Source: Verrucomicrobiota bacterium (GTDB lineage Bacteria; Verrucomicrobiota; Verrucomicrobiia; Chthoniobacterales; UBA10450). Taken from it: a DNA stretch of 7,239 bases. Below are positions 1 through 5,909 of the stretch, piece by piece. The notes beneath the pieces were generated by a model. That model was not told the DNA's origin, did not search any database, and was given only the letters and a program-made list of their open reading frames with translations. The stretch lies in the NCBI GenBank assembly GCA_003219945.1, contig QHQV01000096.1:707-7945 (forward strand), in the 5' to 3' direction. Position numbers and translations under genes: made by a program. Numbering within the stretch: position 1 is the first letter of the stretch; each line of letters starts with the position of its first letter.

Positions 1-164
1 TGCGCCTGCGTTTGAAGCGCGTCGCGCAGGGGCTGTTCGTCTCCAGATGTTTCTGCGATTCCCAAAAGCTTGGTCTCGGCTTTGAGCGGTGCGGCCAACA
101 ATCCGCCGAAGTCGATTGCGGTTTGAGCTGAGGATGTGCCATCACTGCAAATCAAAATTTTCAT
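1..164 (-). CDS. Universal stress protein (UspA-like), N-terminal fragment cut by window edge
   Basis: Reading the minus strand from the ATG at 164 gives about 54 residues beginning MKILICSDGTSSAQTAIDFG, which run open to the window edge. The pattern of a short hydrophobic beta strand (KILIC), then SDGT/S-S, then an alanine-rich helix and later a second strand (KLLGIAE) is the usual opening of the Usp fold (known: ILVAxDGSxxSxxAxxxA). Usp proteins are small cytoplasmic, often ATP-binding, stress-associated proteins; most of the domain, including the C-terminal GxxGxxxxxxxGS nucleotide loop, lies outside the window, so ATP binding cannot be judged. The start lies 2 bases after the stop of the TSUP permease gene, which implies translational coupling and a functional link to that permease. 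No separate Shine-Dalgarno is visible. A different Rossmann-like alpha/beta protein is possible but less likely. Confidence 0.7.
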   Translation of the reverse strand, partial: MKILICSDGTSSAQTAIDFGGLLAAPLKAETKLLGIAETSGDEQPLRDALQTQA

Positions 165-166
165 GA

Positions 167-1087
167 CTAGAGCTTTTGGCCGGTCAGAAGCGTATAGATG
201 ACGATCGCTGCGCCGATCAACGGCAGCGGCACAAAAGCGAGGCGAATCTTCGGACCCGCAAAATATTGCGTAGCGACCACGCCGATCTGCGTCCCGATCA
301 CTGCGCCAGTGTGCATGACGAGCGCGATCAGAATATCCACATTGCCCTTGATGGCGTGAGTGAACGTTCCGTAACTCGCTGAAATCACGATCTCAAAGAG
401 ATCCGTTCCCACGGCCAGATGAGTTGGAACGCCGAGCACGTAGACCATTGACGGCATCCGGATGTACCCCGCGCCACCACCCAAAAAACCGCTGAAGAAT
501 CCGCCCACAACGGCGACCGACAGTATGATCCAGAGAGAGATCCTTATCCCTGAGGTGGGCAGATTGATCATCGGCCAAATTTTCATTCCCTGAATCTTTT
601 TTGTTACCGGTCCGAATGCGGAGTGATCTACTTTTGATTCTGCAGCCTGTACGGTTCGGCGCGATCGGCCCTTGTGTAACCTCAGAGTTGTGTGGCTCTC
701 CCAAAGCATGAAAACCGAGATGCCGACATACACAACAATGGCGACCCAGCTAACGACGGTGTTCACGTTGCCTGCACGCTTGAGTGCCTGGATCAGTTGT
801 GCGCCGCCTTCGGCGCCGCCGATGGTGCCCAGGGCCATAATCATTCCGAGCTTCATATCGACATTGCCCAGCGTGCGATGTTTTCTTGCTGCGACAATCG
901 ACTTGCCAACGATATGCGCCAGGTCCGTTCCGACTGCGTAATTCCAATCCACTCCCATCAGGCGCAGCGCCGGACCTGCAATGAAACTTCCTCCTACGCC
1001 AAAAAAGCCACCCAGAATTCCAATAACAAAGCCGACAACGACCAGATAAAGCGGGTTGATGTGAGAGTTGGAGATTGGGAAAAACAT
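167..1087 (-). CDS. TSUP-family (TauE/SafE, DUF81) membrane anion permease
   Basis: A 306-residue polytopic inner-membrane protein. It shows the internal duplication typical of the TSUP family: GGFFGVGGSFIAGPAL at residues 26-41 and GGFFSGFLGGGAGYIRMP at 195-212, each followed by AVGTDL (51-56 and 225-230) and then GNVD (74-77 and 248-251). About eight hydrophobic segments are visible, with a charged, poorly hydrophobic linker at roughly 131-181 between the halves. TSUP proteins export or import sulfite, sulfoacetate, thiosulfate or other small organic anions; the substrate cannot be told from sequence. The start ATG is preceded by GGAG (plus-strand ctcc, 1095-1098) about 7 bases away, lying inside the end of the upstream gene. 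It sits 3 bases after the small membrane-protein gene and 2 bases before the Usp-like gene, so the three look like one transcript. Length is a little above the family's usual 250-270 because of the linker. Confidence 0.93.
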   Translation of the reverse strand: MFFPISNSHINPLYLVVVGFVIGILGGFFGVGGSFIAGPALRLMGVDWNYAVGTDLAHIVGKSIVAARKHRTLGNVDMKLGMIMALGTIGGAEGGAQLIQALKRAGNVNTVVSWVAIVVYVGISVFMLWESHTTLRLHKGRSRRTVQAAESKVDHSAFGPVTKKIQGMKIWPMINLPTSGIRISLWIILSVAVVGGFFSGFLGGGAGYIRMPSMVYVLGVPTHLAVGTDLFEIVISASYGTFTHAIKGNVDILIALVMHTGAVIGTQIGVVATQYFAGPKIRLAFVPLPLIGAAIVIYTLLTGQKL

Positions 1088-1090
1088 GAT

Positions 1091-1333
1091 TCATCTCCAA
1101 CGGCGCCGCAGGAGGCGGAACAAAACCGTGGTTACCGCATCCAGGGCAACGGCTTGACCAGCGATGAGCAAGATGGCCACAACGGCATAAAGGATGCGAT
1201 GCTGCGTTTCGAGCTGGTACAACCAGTTGCCCAAAAGATGGAGGACTAGAAAGAAATAACCTGTGACAAGGACCGCATAAATTGCCAACTCGGCTGCAAA
1301 GACGCGCAGGCTTTTAGCAGTATCCTGTTTCAT
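1091..1333 (-). CDS. Small two-helix membrane protein, unknown function, first gene of TSUP unit
   Basis: I do not recognise a named family. From the ATG at 1333 the product is 80 residues: a short charged start (MKQDTAKSLRV), a first hydrophobic helix at about 10-33, a short polar loop (NWLYQLETQHR), a second helix at about 47-70 and a strongly basic tail ending RLLRRRWR. By the positive-inside rule both ends should face the cytoplasm. An in-frame TTG at 1369 would add 12 residues (MTYSATSPQSLL); neither start has a convincing Shine-Dalgarno, and I prefer the ATG because it begins right before the basic/hydrophobic region. The stop lies 3 bases before the permease start and the gene's last codons carry that gene's GGAG ribosome site, so the two are probably made together. 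A role as accessory subunit or assembly partner of the permease is inference only. Confidence 0.68.
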   Translation of the reverse strand: MKQDTAKSLRVFAAELAIYAVLVTGYFFLVLHLLGNWLYQLETQHRILYAVVAILLIAGQAVALDAVTTVLFRLLRRRWR

Positions 1334-1369
1334 CAAGAGAGATTGAGGGGAGGTCGCTGAATACGTCAA

Positions 1370-1492
1370 CCCGTTTACATTTGAGGAGATACGTGCCAGC
1401 GGCAGGTTGCGGTTGCGTGTGAACCAATCAACGGGCAGATTATTGCGTTAGGATCCTTTCTTCCTAACGTTCCACGTCACTTTCAGGGAAAC
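1370..1492. other. Divergent intergenic region between membrane-protein unit and ferredoxin
   Basis: About 120 bases separate the minus-strand membrane unit from the plus-strand ferredoxin, and this region must hold the promoters for both. I see a tandem GGTTGC repeat (1405-1416) and an 8-bp inverted repeat near the ferredoxin start, listed separately. No good pair of -35/-10 hexamers stands out on either strand, and the THI-box sequences of a TPP riboswitch are absent. Confidence 0.4.
1446..1469 (+). promoter_or_regulatory. 8-bp inverted repeat in ferredoxin leader (operator or RNA hairpin)
   Basis: CGTTAGGA (1446-1453) and TCCTAACG (1462-1469) are perfect reverse complements separated by 8 bases, ending 23 bases before the ferredoxin ATG. 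The left arm also overlaps the small palindrome AGGATCCT. It could be a dimeric-regulator operator or a hairpin in the ferredoxin-thiD mRNA leader. No run of T follows, so it is not a standard terminator of anything upstream. It does not resemble the Fur consensus. Confidence 0.4.
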
Positions 1493-1732
1493 ATGGCCGA
1501 CGCAGCAAACAAATACCCCGAGAACGTACCGGGCAAATTCTACGTCGATGATCAATGCATCGATTGCGATTTGTGCCGCGAGACGGCCCCCGCCAATTTT
1601 AAACGGAACGATGACGGCGGCCACTCCTACGTGTACAAACAGCCGGAGACGCCCGAAGAAGAAGGTCTCTGCAAAGAAGCGATGGAAGGCTGCCCGGTCG
1701 AAGCAATCGGCAACGACGGGAACGGCGCGTAA
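1493..1732 (+). CDS. Single [4Fe-4S] cluster ferredoxin
   Basis: A 79-residue acidic soluble protein. The cluster motif is C22-x2-C25-x2-C28 (CIDCDLC) with the distal ligand C67 in CP (EGCP, 65-68), the arrangement of single-cluster 4Fe-4S ferredoxins such as those of Desulfovibrio and Bacillus; the second CxxCxxC set of 8Fe ferredoxins is absent. A fifth cysteine, C60, lies seven residues before C67. The role is low-potential one-electron transfer in the cytoplasm; the partner enzyme is not identifiable here. The ATG is preceded by AGGGA about 4-8 bases upstream. thiD follows with no gap (TAAATG), so the two genes are co-transcribed and probably coupled, but no thiamin-pathway need for a ferredoxin by ThiD is known; ThiC and other radical-SAM enzymes are elsewhere. 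An inverted repeat lies just upstream. Confidence 0.95.
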   Translation: MADAANKYPENVPGKFYVDDQCIDCDLCRETAPANFKRNDDGGHSYVYKQPETPEEEGLCKEAMEGCPVEAIGNDGNGA

Positions 1733-2608
1733 ATGGTAGGGCGCTACCGCCGGGCGCGCCGCAGACGCGGCAATCCGAACGAAACAATTCAGAATCGGAT
1801 TCAACCACCGTCGGTCGCTCTAACCATCGCAGGTTCGGATTGTAGCGCGGGTGCCGGTATTCAGGCCGACCTGAAAACCTTTACTGCTCTTGGGGTTTAT
1901 GGCTTAACCGCTGTGACTTGTATCGTCGCGGAAGTTCCTCGGAAAGTTTCGCGGATTGAACCGCTGACTGCGACAATGGTTCGCGAGCAAATCAAAGTGC
2001 TGCTCAAAAATTTCCGAGTCGGCGCGATCAAGACTGGTTTGCTCTGCTCGGCGGAGATCGTTTCCGCCGTCGCGGAGGCGATTCAAAAGAACGAAAGAAA
2101 AACAGCGCGACCCATCTCATTAGTGATCGATCCGGTAATGATCGCGACGAGTGGCGACAACCTCCTCGGGCGTGGAGCTGTAGAAGCCTACAAATACAAA
2201 CTCTTTCCGCTCGCGACGCTTATAACGCCGAATCTCGACGAAGCAGCCTTATTGCTCGAGACCACGATTAATGACCGAAGACCAATGGAGAGTGCTGCAA
2301 AAGCTCTGGCTAAGAAATATCGCGCCTCGATCCTATTGAAAGGCGGGCATCTTCGCGGCGGCAAAGCGATCGATTTACTTTTTCACCACGGCAAATTGAC
2401 AGAGTTCTCGGCGCCGTTTCTGCGCGACGTCGAAACACATGGCACGGGCTGCACGTATTCGGCGGCAATCACGGCCGGTCTGGCATCCGGCTTGTCGTTA
2501 GAACAGGCAATCAAGCGCGCGAAAAGGTTTATCAGCGAATCGATCGCGCGACATTTCCGCTGGAAAAGCGATTCTATCGAAATCGACGCGCTGAACCATT
2601 CGATTTGA
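1733..2608 (+). CDS. thiD: Hydroxymethylpyrimidine/phosphomethylpyrimidine kinase
   Basis: ThiD phosphorylates HMP and then HMP-phosphate to HMP-PP, the pyrimidine half of thiamin phosphate. The 291-residue product has the ribokinase-like features in order: ALTIAGSDCSAGAGIQADLK (29-48, substrate and glycine loop), VIDPVM (131-136), ITPNLDEA (164-171), LLKGGHL (201-207) and HGTGCT (236-241) with the anion-hole/catalytic Cys240. The conserved domain begins near residue 27, while E. coli ThiD has only about five residues before ALTIAG, so this protein carries some 22 extra residues at its N-terminus. The first 13 contain seven arginines and are encoded by two small hairpins. The ATG directly abuts the ferredoxin TAA and no other in-frame ATG, GTG or TTG lies before the domain, so I keep this start. 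It faces rnc convergently. Fusion with ThiE is not seen. Confidence 0.97.
   Translation: MVGRYRRARRRRGNPNETIQNRIQPPSVALTIAGSDCSAGAGIQADLKTFTALGVYGLTAVTCIVAEVPRKVSRIEPLTATMVREQIKVLLKNFRVGAIKTGLLCSAEIVSAVAEAIQKNERKTARPISLVIDPVMIATSGDNLLGRGAVEAYKYKLFPLATLITPNLDEAALLLETTINDRRPMESAAKALAKKYRASILLKGGHLRGGKAIDLLFHHGKLTEFSAPFLRDVETHGTGCTYSAAITAGLASGLSLEQAIKRAKRFISESIARHFRWKSDSIEIDALNHSI
1735..1771 (+). repeat. Tandem small hairpins inside the 5' end of thiD
   Basis: GGTAG (1735-1739) pairs with CTACC (1744-1748) around a four-base loop, and GCCGC (1758-1762) pairs with GCGGC (1767-1771) around another four-base loop. The stretch is far more GC-rich than the following codons and encodes the arginine-rich start of ThiD. 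It could be a degraded dispersed palindromic element captured by the reading frame, or an mRNA structure controlling ThiD translation relative to the ferredoxin. Confidence 0.45.
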
Positions 2609-2635
2609 TTTGGGAGAGCCCCTTATTCGAGAGCT

Positions 2636-2651
2636 TTTCGACGGCTCGAAA
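2636..2651. terminator. Weak stem-loop between convergent thiD and rnc
   Basis: TTTCGA and TCGAAA form a 6-bp stem around a CGGC loop in the 62-base gap between the ends of thiD and rnc. An overlapping alternative pairs TTCGAG (2626-2631) with CTCGAA (2645-2650). Its place between convergent genes fits a bidirectional terminator, but the stem is short and no T run follows on either strand, so this is tentative. Confidence 0.22.
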
Positions 2652-2670
2652 CCTCTGCTCCCTCAGCGGA

Positions 2671-3378
2671 TCACGGCTTTTTCTCCCACCGCCTTAATTG
2701 CAGCGCTTCGAGCGCAGCCGCCGTTTCCGCTTGTTTCTTGCTCCGCCCGGTCCCGTGGCCAAGAACAATTCCTTCCCAAACAACTTGTGAGACAAAAATT
2801 TTTTCGTGCTCAGGTCCACTTTGTGAAATCAGTTCGTAAACCGGACTGTGCGGCGAGATGCTTTGCAAGAGCTCCTGAAGGTCTCCCTTGGGATTGAAAT
2901 CCACCGGCTCTTCCGCTAGTTTCGCAAGATCGGCGCGAGTCTGTGTCAGAATGAAATTTTTGGCAATTTCGAGACCGCCATCCAAGTAAAGCGCACCGAC
3001 GAGCGCTTCGAATGCGTCGGCCAATGTGGACGTACGCTCCCGGCCGCCACTGGCTTCCTCCCCGCGCCCCATCAAAATGTAACGGCCCAGATTAAGAGCA
3101 CCAGCATGCGCCTTCAACGCATCGCGAGAAACCAGCCGTGAACGCAATTTCGTGAGTTGCCCTTCTGCTTCGATTTGGAAATGGCTGAACAAATATTCAG
3201 TGACGACGAGTTGGAGCACCGCATCGCCAAGGAACTCCAACCGCTGATAATCAAAGTGATAACGCTGCGCTTCGTGCCCCAGGCTCGGATGCGTGAGTGC
3301 TTCAGCCAACAAAAGCGAGTTGCGAAACTTATAGCCGATAAGTTCCTCTAGCGGCGTCACATCGCTGATTCTGAGCAA
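2671..3378 (-). CDS. rnc: Ribonuclease III
   Basis: A 235-residue double-strand-specific endoribonuclease that processes rRNA precursors and structured mRNAs in the cytoplasm. The RNase III signature RLEFLGDAVLQ (46-56) is intact with Glu48 and Asp52; the second metal-binding pair is Asp121 and Glu124 in TLADAFEALVGALYLDGG (118-135). A dsRNA-binding domain follows at about 160-228, ending with the basic GTGRSKKQAE motif. Length and domain order are normal. I accept the TTG start at 3378: a GAGG site lies about 10 bases upstream, while the alternative GTG at 3360 has no such site. The usual partner era is not downstream; instead thiD converges on it. A 94-base gap separates it from the S41-like gene on the same strand, so it may have its own promoter (a TATACA-like -10 lies near 3400 on the minus strand, without a good -35). 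Confidence 0.97.
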   Translation of the reverse strand: MLRISDVTPLEELIGYKFRNSLLLAEALTHPSLGHEAQRYHFDYQRLEFLGDAVLQLVVTEYLFSHFQIEAEGQLTKLRSRLVSRDALKAHAGALNLGRYILMGRGEEASGGRERTSTLADAFEALVGALYLDGGLEIAKNFILTQTRADLAKLAEEPVDFNPKGDLQELLQSISPHSPVYELISQSGPEHEKIFVSQVVWEGIVLGHGTGRSKKQAETAAALEALQLRRWEKKP

Positions 3379-3472
3379 AATCGAAAGACCTCGTCAACTG
3401 TATAAACCAAACGCCTTGGGAGCGGCATCTGGTAAGACGCGCGACAACGAAACGAAAACCCCCTGAGGATTC
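3379..3472 (-). other. Spacer between S41-like gene and rnc
   Basis: A 94-base same-strand gap. On the minus strand it holds a GAGG ribosome site for the rnc TTG start and an upstream TATACA that could be a -10 element, but no matching -35 at 16-18 bases. I see no strong terminator after the S41-like gene, so read-through into rnc is possible. Confidence 0.3.
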
Positions 3473-4555
3473 CTAGTGTTTTTGGTAAACTTCCAGCGAG
3501 GTCACTACATCCAGCGCACGCTGTAAAACTGGATCGTGAGGCGGCGGCTTTTCAGGCGCACGGCCGCGGCGTTGCTGCGCCGCTTCGGCGGCTTCTAACT
3601 CGGGATTTGTGCCAGCTAACAGCGCAGCTTCACTCATGTGCGGACGCCCCGTCTCGTAAATGAACGGTCCCATTCCTTTTTCGCTGCTCGACTGAAAAAT
3701 CTGTCGCTTCTCTGACAACGACATTTCAACGGGCAAATCTGGTTTCACGCCTTCGGGAAATAATGACCGACCCTCGGGCGAGACCATTTCAGCCACGGCG
3801 AGCCGCAGACCTTTGCCATTCGGCAATGGTAGATCTGAGTATTCGGCTGCACGGCCGGCGGTCGGTTGTCCGATAACGAGCGCCTTGTTGTAAAACCGCA
3901 ATGCAGCGGCAATCGCTTCGGCGGCGCCGCTCGTGTCGTTGTCTGCGAGCACCATTAGCAGACCGCGAAATTCCGGCTCACGATCGGAACTGAATACCCG
4001 GTCCTGGCGCCCTGTCGGTTTGCGCACTGTAAAGACCGGTTTGCCCTTCGGACAAAACCGCTTCGCGAATTCCGTGGCCAGCGACAAATCACTCGTTCCG
4101 GAACTGGCGCGAAGGTCCACAATGAGATCATTCACCTTTTTTGCGGCGAAACCGCTCAGGGCTTTGTCAAGTGCCTGAAGGTTGGCGTTGTTCAATGCCC
4201 CCAGTCGCACGTAGCCGGTGCGTCCCGCAATCAGCTCACTGTAAAACCCGCCTGGGGTCGCGGGGGCGACGCTTTCTTTGCCTGCCAAAAGCGTAATTCC
4301 ACGCGGCATCCGCACTAACAAGCCCTCAACAGTCGCCCGACTTAACTCGGTGTCGGTGATCGCGTCCGGGTTGGTGAAATTAGCCTTCAGCAATGTGATG
4401 AACGCCTGCAGATCGGCAGGGCCTAACGAATTTACCAACTCTTCCAAGGTAGGCGTAGCCGACGGCTGCGGCGCGGATGTCGGCGCCGGTGACTGAGCGG
4501 CCAGATTCGCACCGAGGACGGAGATAAGAAACGTGACCAGCAGAAGTCGAGACAT
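3473..4555 (-). CDS. Secreted S41 (C-terminal-processing peptidase) family protein, probably catalytically dead
   Basis: The product has 360 residues from the ATG whose first base is the last base of the purD TGA (TGATG); a GTG one codon upstream (4558) is also possible. MSRLLLVTFLISVLGANLAAQ is a good Sec signal peptide with likely cleavage near residue 20; there is no lipobox cysteine. A Pro/Ser/Thr-rich linker follows, then a small helical region, then an S41-like core from about 100: FYSELIAGRTGYVRLG, VNDLIVDLRASSG (the usual 'vDLRxNxGG' strand), and NDTSGAAEAIAAAL with GQPTAGRAAEY. No PDZ domain is seen. Aligned to Tsp/CtpA (GSASASE ... GxxTxGKG, Ser and Lys 25 apart), the nucleophile position is Gly210 and the general-base Lys is Arg235, exactly 25 apart, so proteolysis is unlikely. 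The C-terminus is Ala/Glu/Pro-rich (EAAEAAQQRRGRAPEKPPP). It is probably periplasmic; function unknown, perhaps peptide binding. Confidence 0.82.
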   Translation of the reverse strand: MSRLLLVTFLISVLGANLAAQSPAPTSAPQPSATPTLEELVNSLGPADLQAFITLLKANFTNPDAITDTELSRATVEGLLVRMPRGITLLAGKESVAPATPGGFYSELIAGRTGYVRLGALNNANLQALDKALSGFAAKKVNDLIVDLRASSGTSDLSLATEFAKRFCPKGKPVFTVRKPTGRQDRVFSSDREPEFRGLLMVLADNDTSGAAEAIAAALRFYNKALVIGQPTAGRAAEYSDLPLPNGKGLRLAVAEMVSPEGRSLFPEGVKPDLPVEMSLSEKRQIFQSSSEKGMGPFIYETGRPHMSEAALLAGTNPELEAAEAAQQRRGRAPEKPPPHDPVLQRALDVVTSLEVYQKH

Positions 4556-5844
4556 CACAATAAGTCGGTCACGTTAGCCGCAACAGCATTGAGAGCAATG
4601 TCCCGCCGGTAATGACAGTTCTCAAAGTGAATACGGGATACGGCCTCATATGCGCGTGCCCGCGCCGCTTCGAGCGTGGACCCGAGTGCCGTGACAGCGA
4701 GCACGCGACCGCCCGCAGTCTTTACTTCGCTGCCGTCGCGTTTAGTTCCGGCATGGAAAATCTGCACATCCTCGAGCTTGGCTGCCGCGTCGAGACCTGA
4801 AATTAATTTTCCACCTTCGTATTTTCCAGGGTACCCGCCAGAGGCGAGCACAACCGTGACCGCAGCGCGTGTATCCCATTCAATCGCGCATCGCTCGATT
4901 TTTCCGTCAATGGTTGCCTCCAACAGTGGCAACAGGTCTGATTTCATTCGCGGCAAGAGCGCCTGCGTCTCCGGATCGCCGAAGCGGCAATTAAACTCCA
5001 GCACGCGCGGCCCTTCGGTGGTAATGATCAAGCCCGGATAAAGAAGTCCTCGAAACGTGACGCCTTCCTGAACAAGACCACGCAGCACCGGCTTCATGAT
5101 TTCGGTATCGAAGCGCGATTGCAATTTGGTGTTCCAATTGTTGGCTGGACTGAAAGCGCCCATCCCGCCGGTGTTCGGCCCTTGATCGCCATCCAACGCC
5201 CTCTTGTGATCGCGCGCCGATTCCAGCAGCAGGTAGTTTTTCCCGTCCACGAGTGCATGCAGGGAGCATTCCGTGCCGTGCAAAAATTCCTCGACGATAA
5301 TCCGCCGGCCAGCATCGCCGAAACGGACTTGATTCATCATATCGCTGATCGTCGAGCTTGCTGTCGCAGCATCGGCGGCGATGACAACGCCTTTGCCCAG
5401 GGCAAGCCCGTCCGCCTTGATCACGATTGGAAACCTCAAGCGCTTGCAATAACGAAGCGCGTCGCTGCTATTGGAAAATGTGCGTGCTTCCGCGGTGGGA
5501 ATTTCCTGCGATCGCATCAATTCTTTTGCGAAGATTTTCGATGACTCAATTCGCGCTGCCGATTTGTCTGGACCAAACACGCGCAATTTCTCGCTTGTGA
5601 ACAGGTCGGCGATTCCAGCAGCAAGAGGATCATCCGGGCCGACCACTGTCAGATCGACACGGTTTTCCTTCGCGAACCTAACGAGTGCGATCAAATCGCT
5701 TATGGGAATCGCGACGTTTTCGGCAATTTCGCCCGTCCCGGCATTTCCCGACGCGCAAAAAATCCGGTCCGCATGCGGCGATTGCCGCAGCTTCCATGTA
5801 AGCGCGTGTTCGCGGCCGCCGCTGCCAATGACGAGAATTCTCAT
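4555..5844 (-). CDS. purD: Phosphoribosylamine-glycine ligase (GAR synthetase)
   Basis: PurD joins glycine to phosphoribosylamine with ATP, the second step of purine synthesis. The 429-residue product has normal length and all motifs in order: GSGGREHA (7-14, N domain), GPDDPLAAGI (69-78), the ATP-grasp segment KADGLALGKGV (143-153), DGDQGPNTGGMGAFSP (218-233), LYPGLI (268-273), LEFNCRFGDPETQ (282-294, metal and ATP ligands), then GGYPG (336-340), HAGT (364-367), GGRVL (379-383) and YRRDIA (412-417) of the C domain. The start ATG has no Shine-Dalgarno; the right arm of a palindromic element occupies that position. The stop overlaps the start of the S41-like gene by one base. It is a single-domain PurD, not fused to PurM or PurN, and no other purine gene is adjacent. 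Confidence 0.99.
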   Translation of the reverse strand: MRILVIGSGGREHALTWKLRQSPHADRIFCASGNAGTGEIAENVAIPISDLIALVRFAKENRVDLTVVGPDDPLAAGIADLFTSEKLRVFGPDKSAARIESSKIFAKELMRSQEIPTAEARTFSNSSDALRYCKRLRFPIVIKADGLALGKGVVIAADAATASSTISDMMNQVRFGDAGRRIIVEEFLHGTECSLHALVDGKNYLLLESARDHKRALDGDQGPNTGGMGAFSPANNWNTKLQSRFDTEIMKPVLRGLVQEGVTFRGLLYPGLIITTEGPRVLEFNCRFGDPETQALLPRMKSDLLPLLEATIDGKIERCAIEWDTRAAVTVVLASGGYPGKYEGGKLISGLDAAAKLEDVQIFHAGTKRDGSEVKTAGGRVLAVTALGSTLEAARARAYEAVSRIHFENCHYRRDIALNAVAANVTDLL

Positions 5845-5849
5845 CCGCT

Positions 5850-5909
5850 AAAGTAGCGTAACCGCCTCGGTTGCCCGGGAAATCGCAAGCAAGAGGCTCG
5901 CGCTACTTT
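5850..5909. repeat. 60-bp REP/MITE-like palindromic element between degP and purD
   Basis: Perfect 9-bp terminal inverted repeats, AAAGTAGCG (5850-5858) and CGCTACTTT (5901-5909), enclose two inner hairpins: AACCG/CGGTT (5860-5864 and 5868-5872, 3-base loop) and CGCAAGC/GCTCGCG (5884-5890 and 5896-5902, one mismatch, 5-base loop). A further GCCTC/GAGGC pair (5864-5868, 5893-5897) gives an alternative long fold. The element fills nearly the whole gap between degP and purD; its right arm supplies the degP TAG stop, and its left arm ends 5 bases before the purD ATG. The design resembles small dispersed palindromic repeats of bacterial genomes. Copy number cannot be assessed from one window. Confidence 0.65.

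Noticed and set aside
692..1249. Long plus-strand open frame (185 codons) across the permease gene
   Set aside because: It lies antisense to the TSUP and small membrane genes, and its translation is low-complexity polar sequence without family features; the minus-strand frame has clear duplicated TSUP motifs.
1405..1416. Tandem GGTTGC direct repeat as an activator site
   Set aside because: Two 6-base copies only; too short to support a regulatory call.
1370..1492. Possible TPP riboswitch ahead of ferredoxin-thiD
   Set aside because: No CTGAGA or ACCTGATCTGG-like THI-box segments are present in the leader.
2610..2897. Plus-strand frame of 95 codons after thiD
   Set aside because: Mostly antisense to the rnc dsRNA-binding domain; no domain of its own.
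3473..4555. Annotation of this gene as an active CtpA/Tsp protease
   Set aside because: The nucleophile and Lys positions are Gly and Arg, and there is no PDZ domain, so only family membership is claimed.
4991..5449. Minus-strand open frame of 152 codons within purD in another frame
   Set aside because: Arg/Gly/Cys-rich translation typical of an out-of-frame read; purD motifs are continuous in the real frame.
5119..5544. Plus-strand open frame of 141 codons within purD
   Set aside because: Antisense shadow of a fully conserved purD; no recognisable domain.
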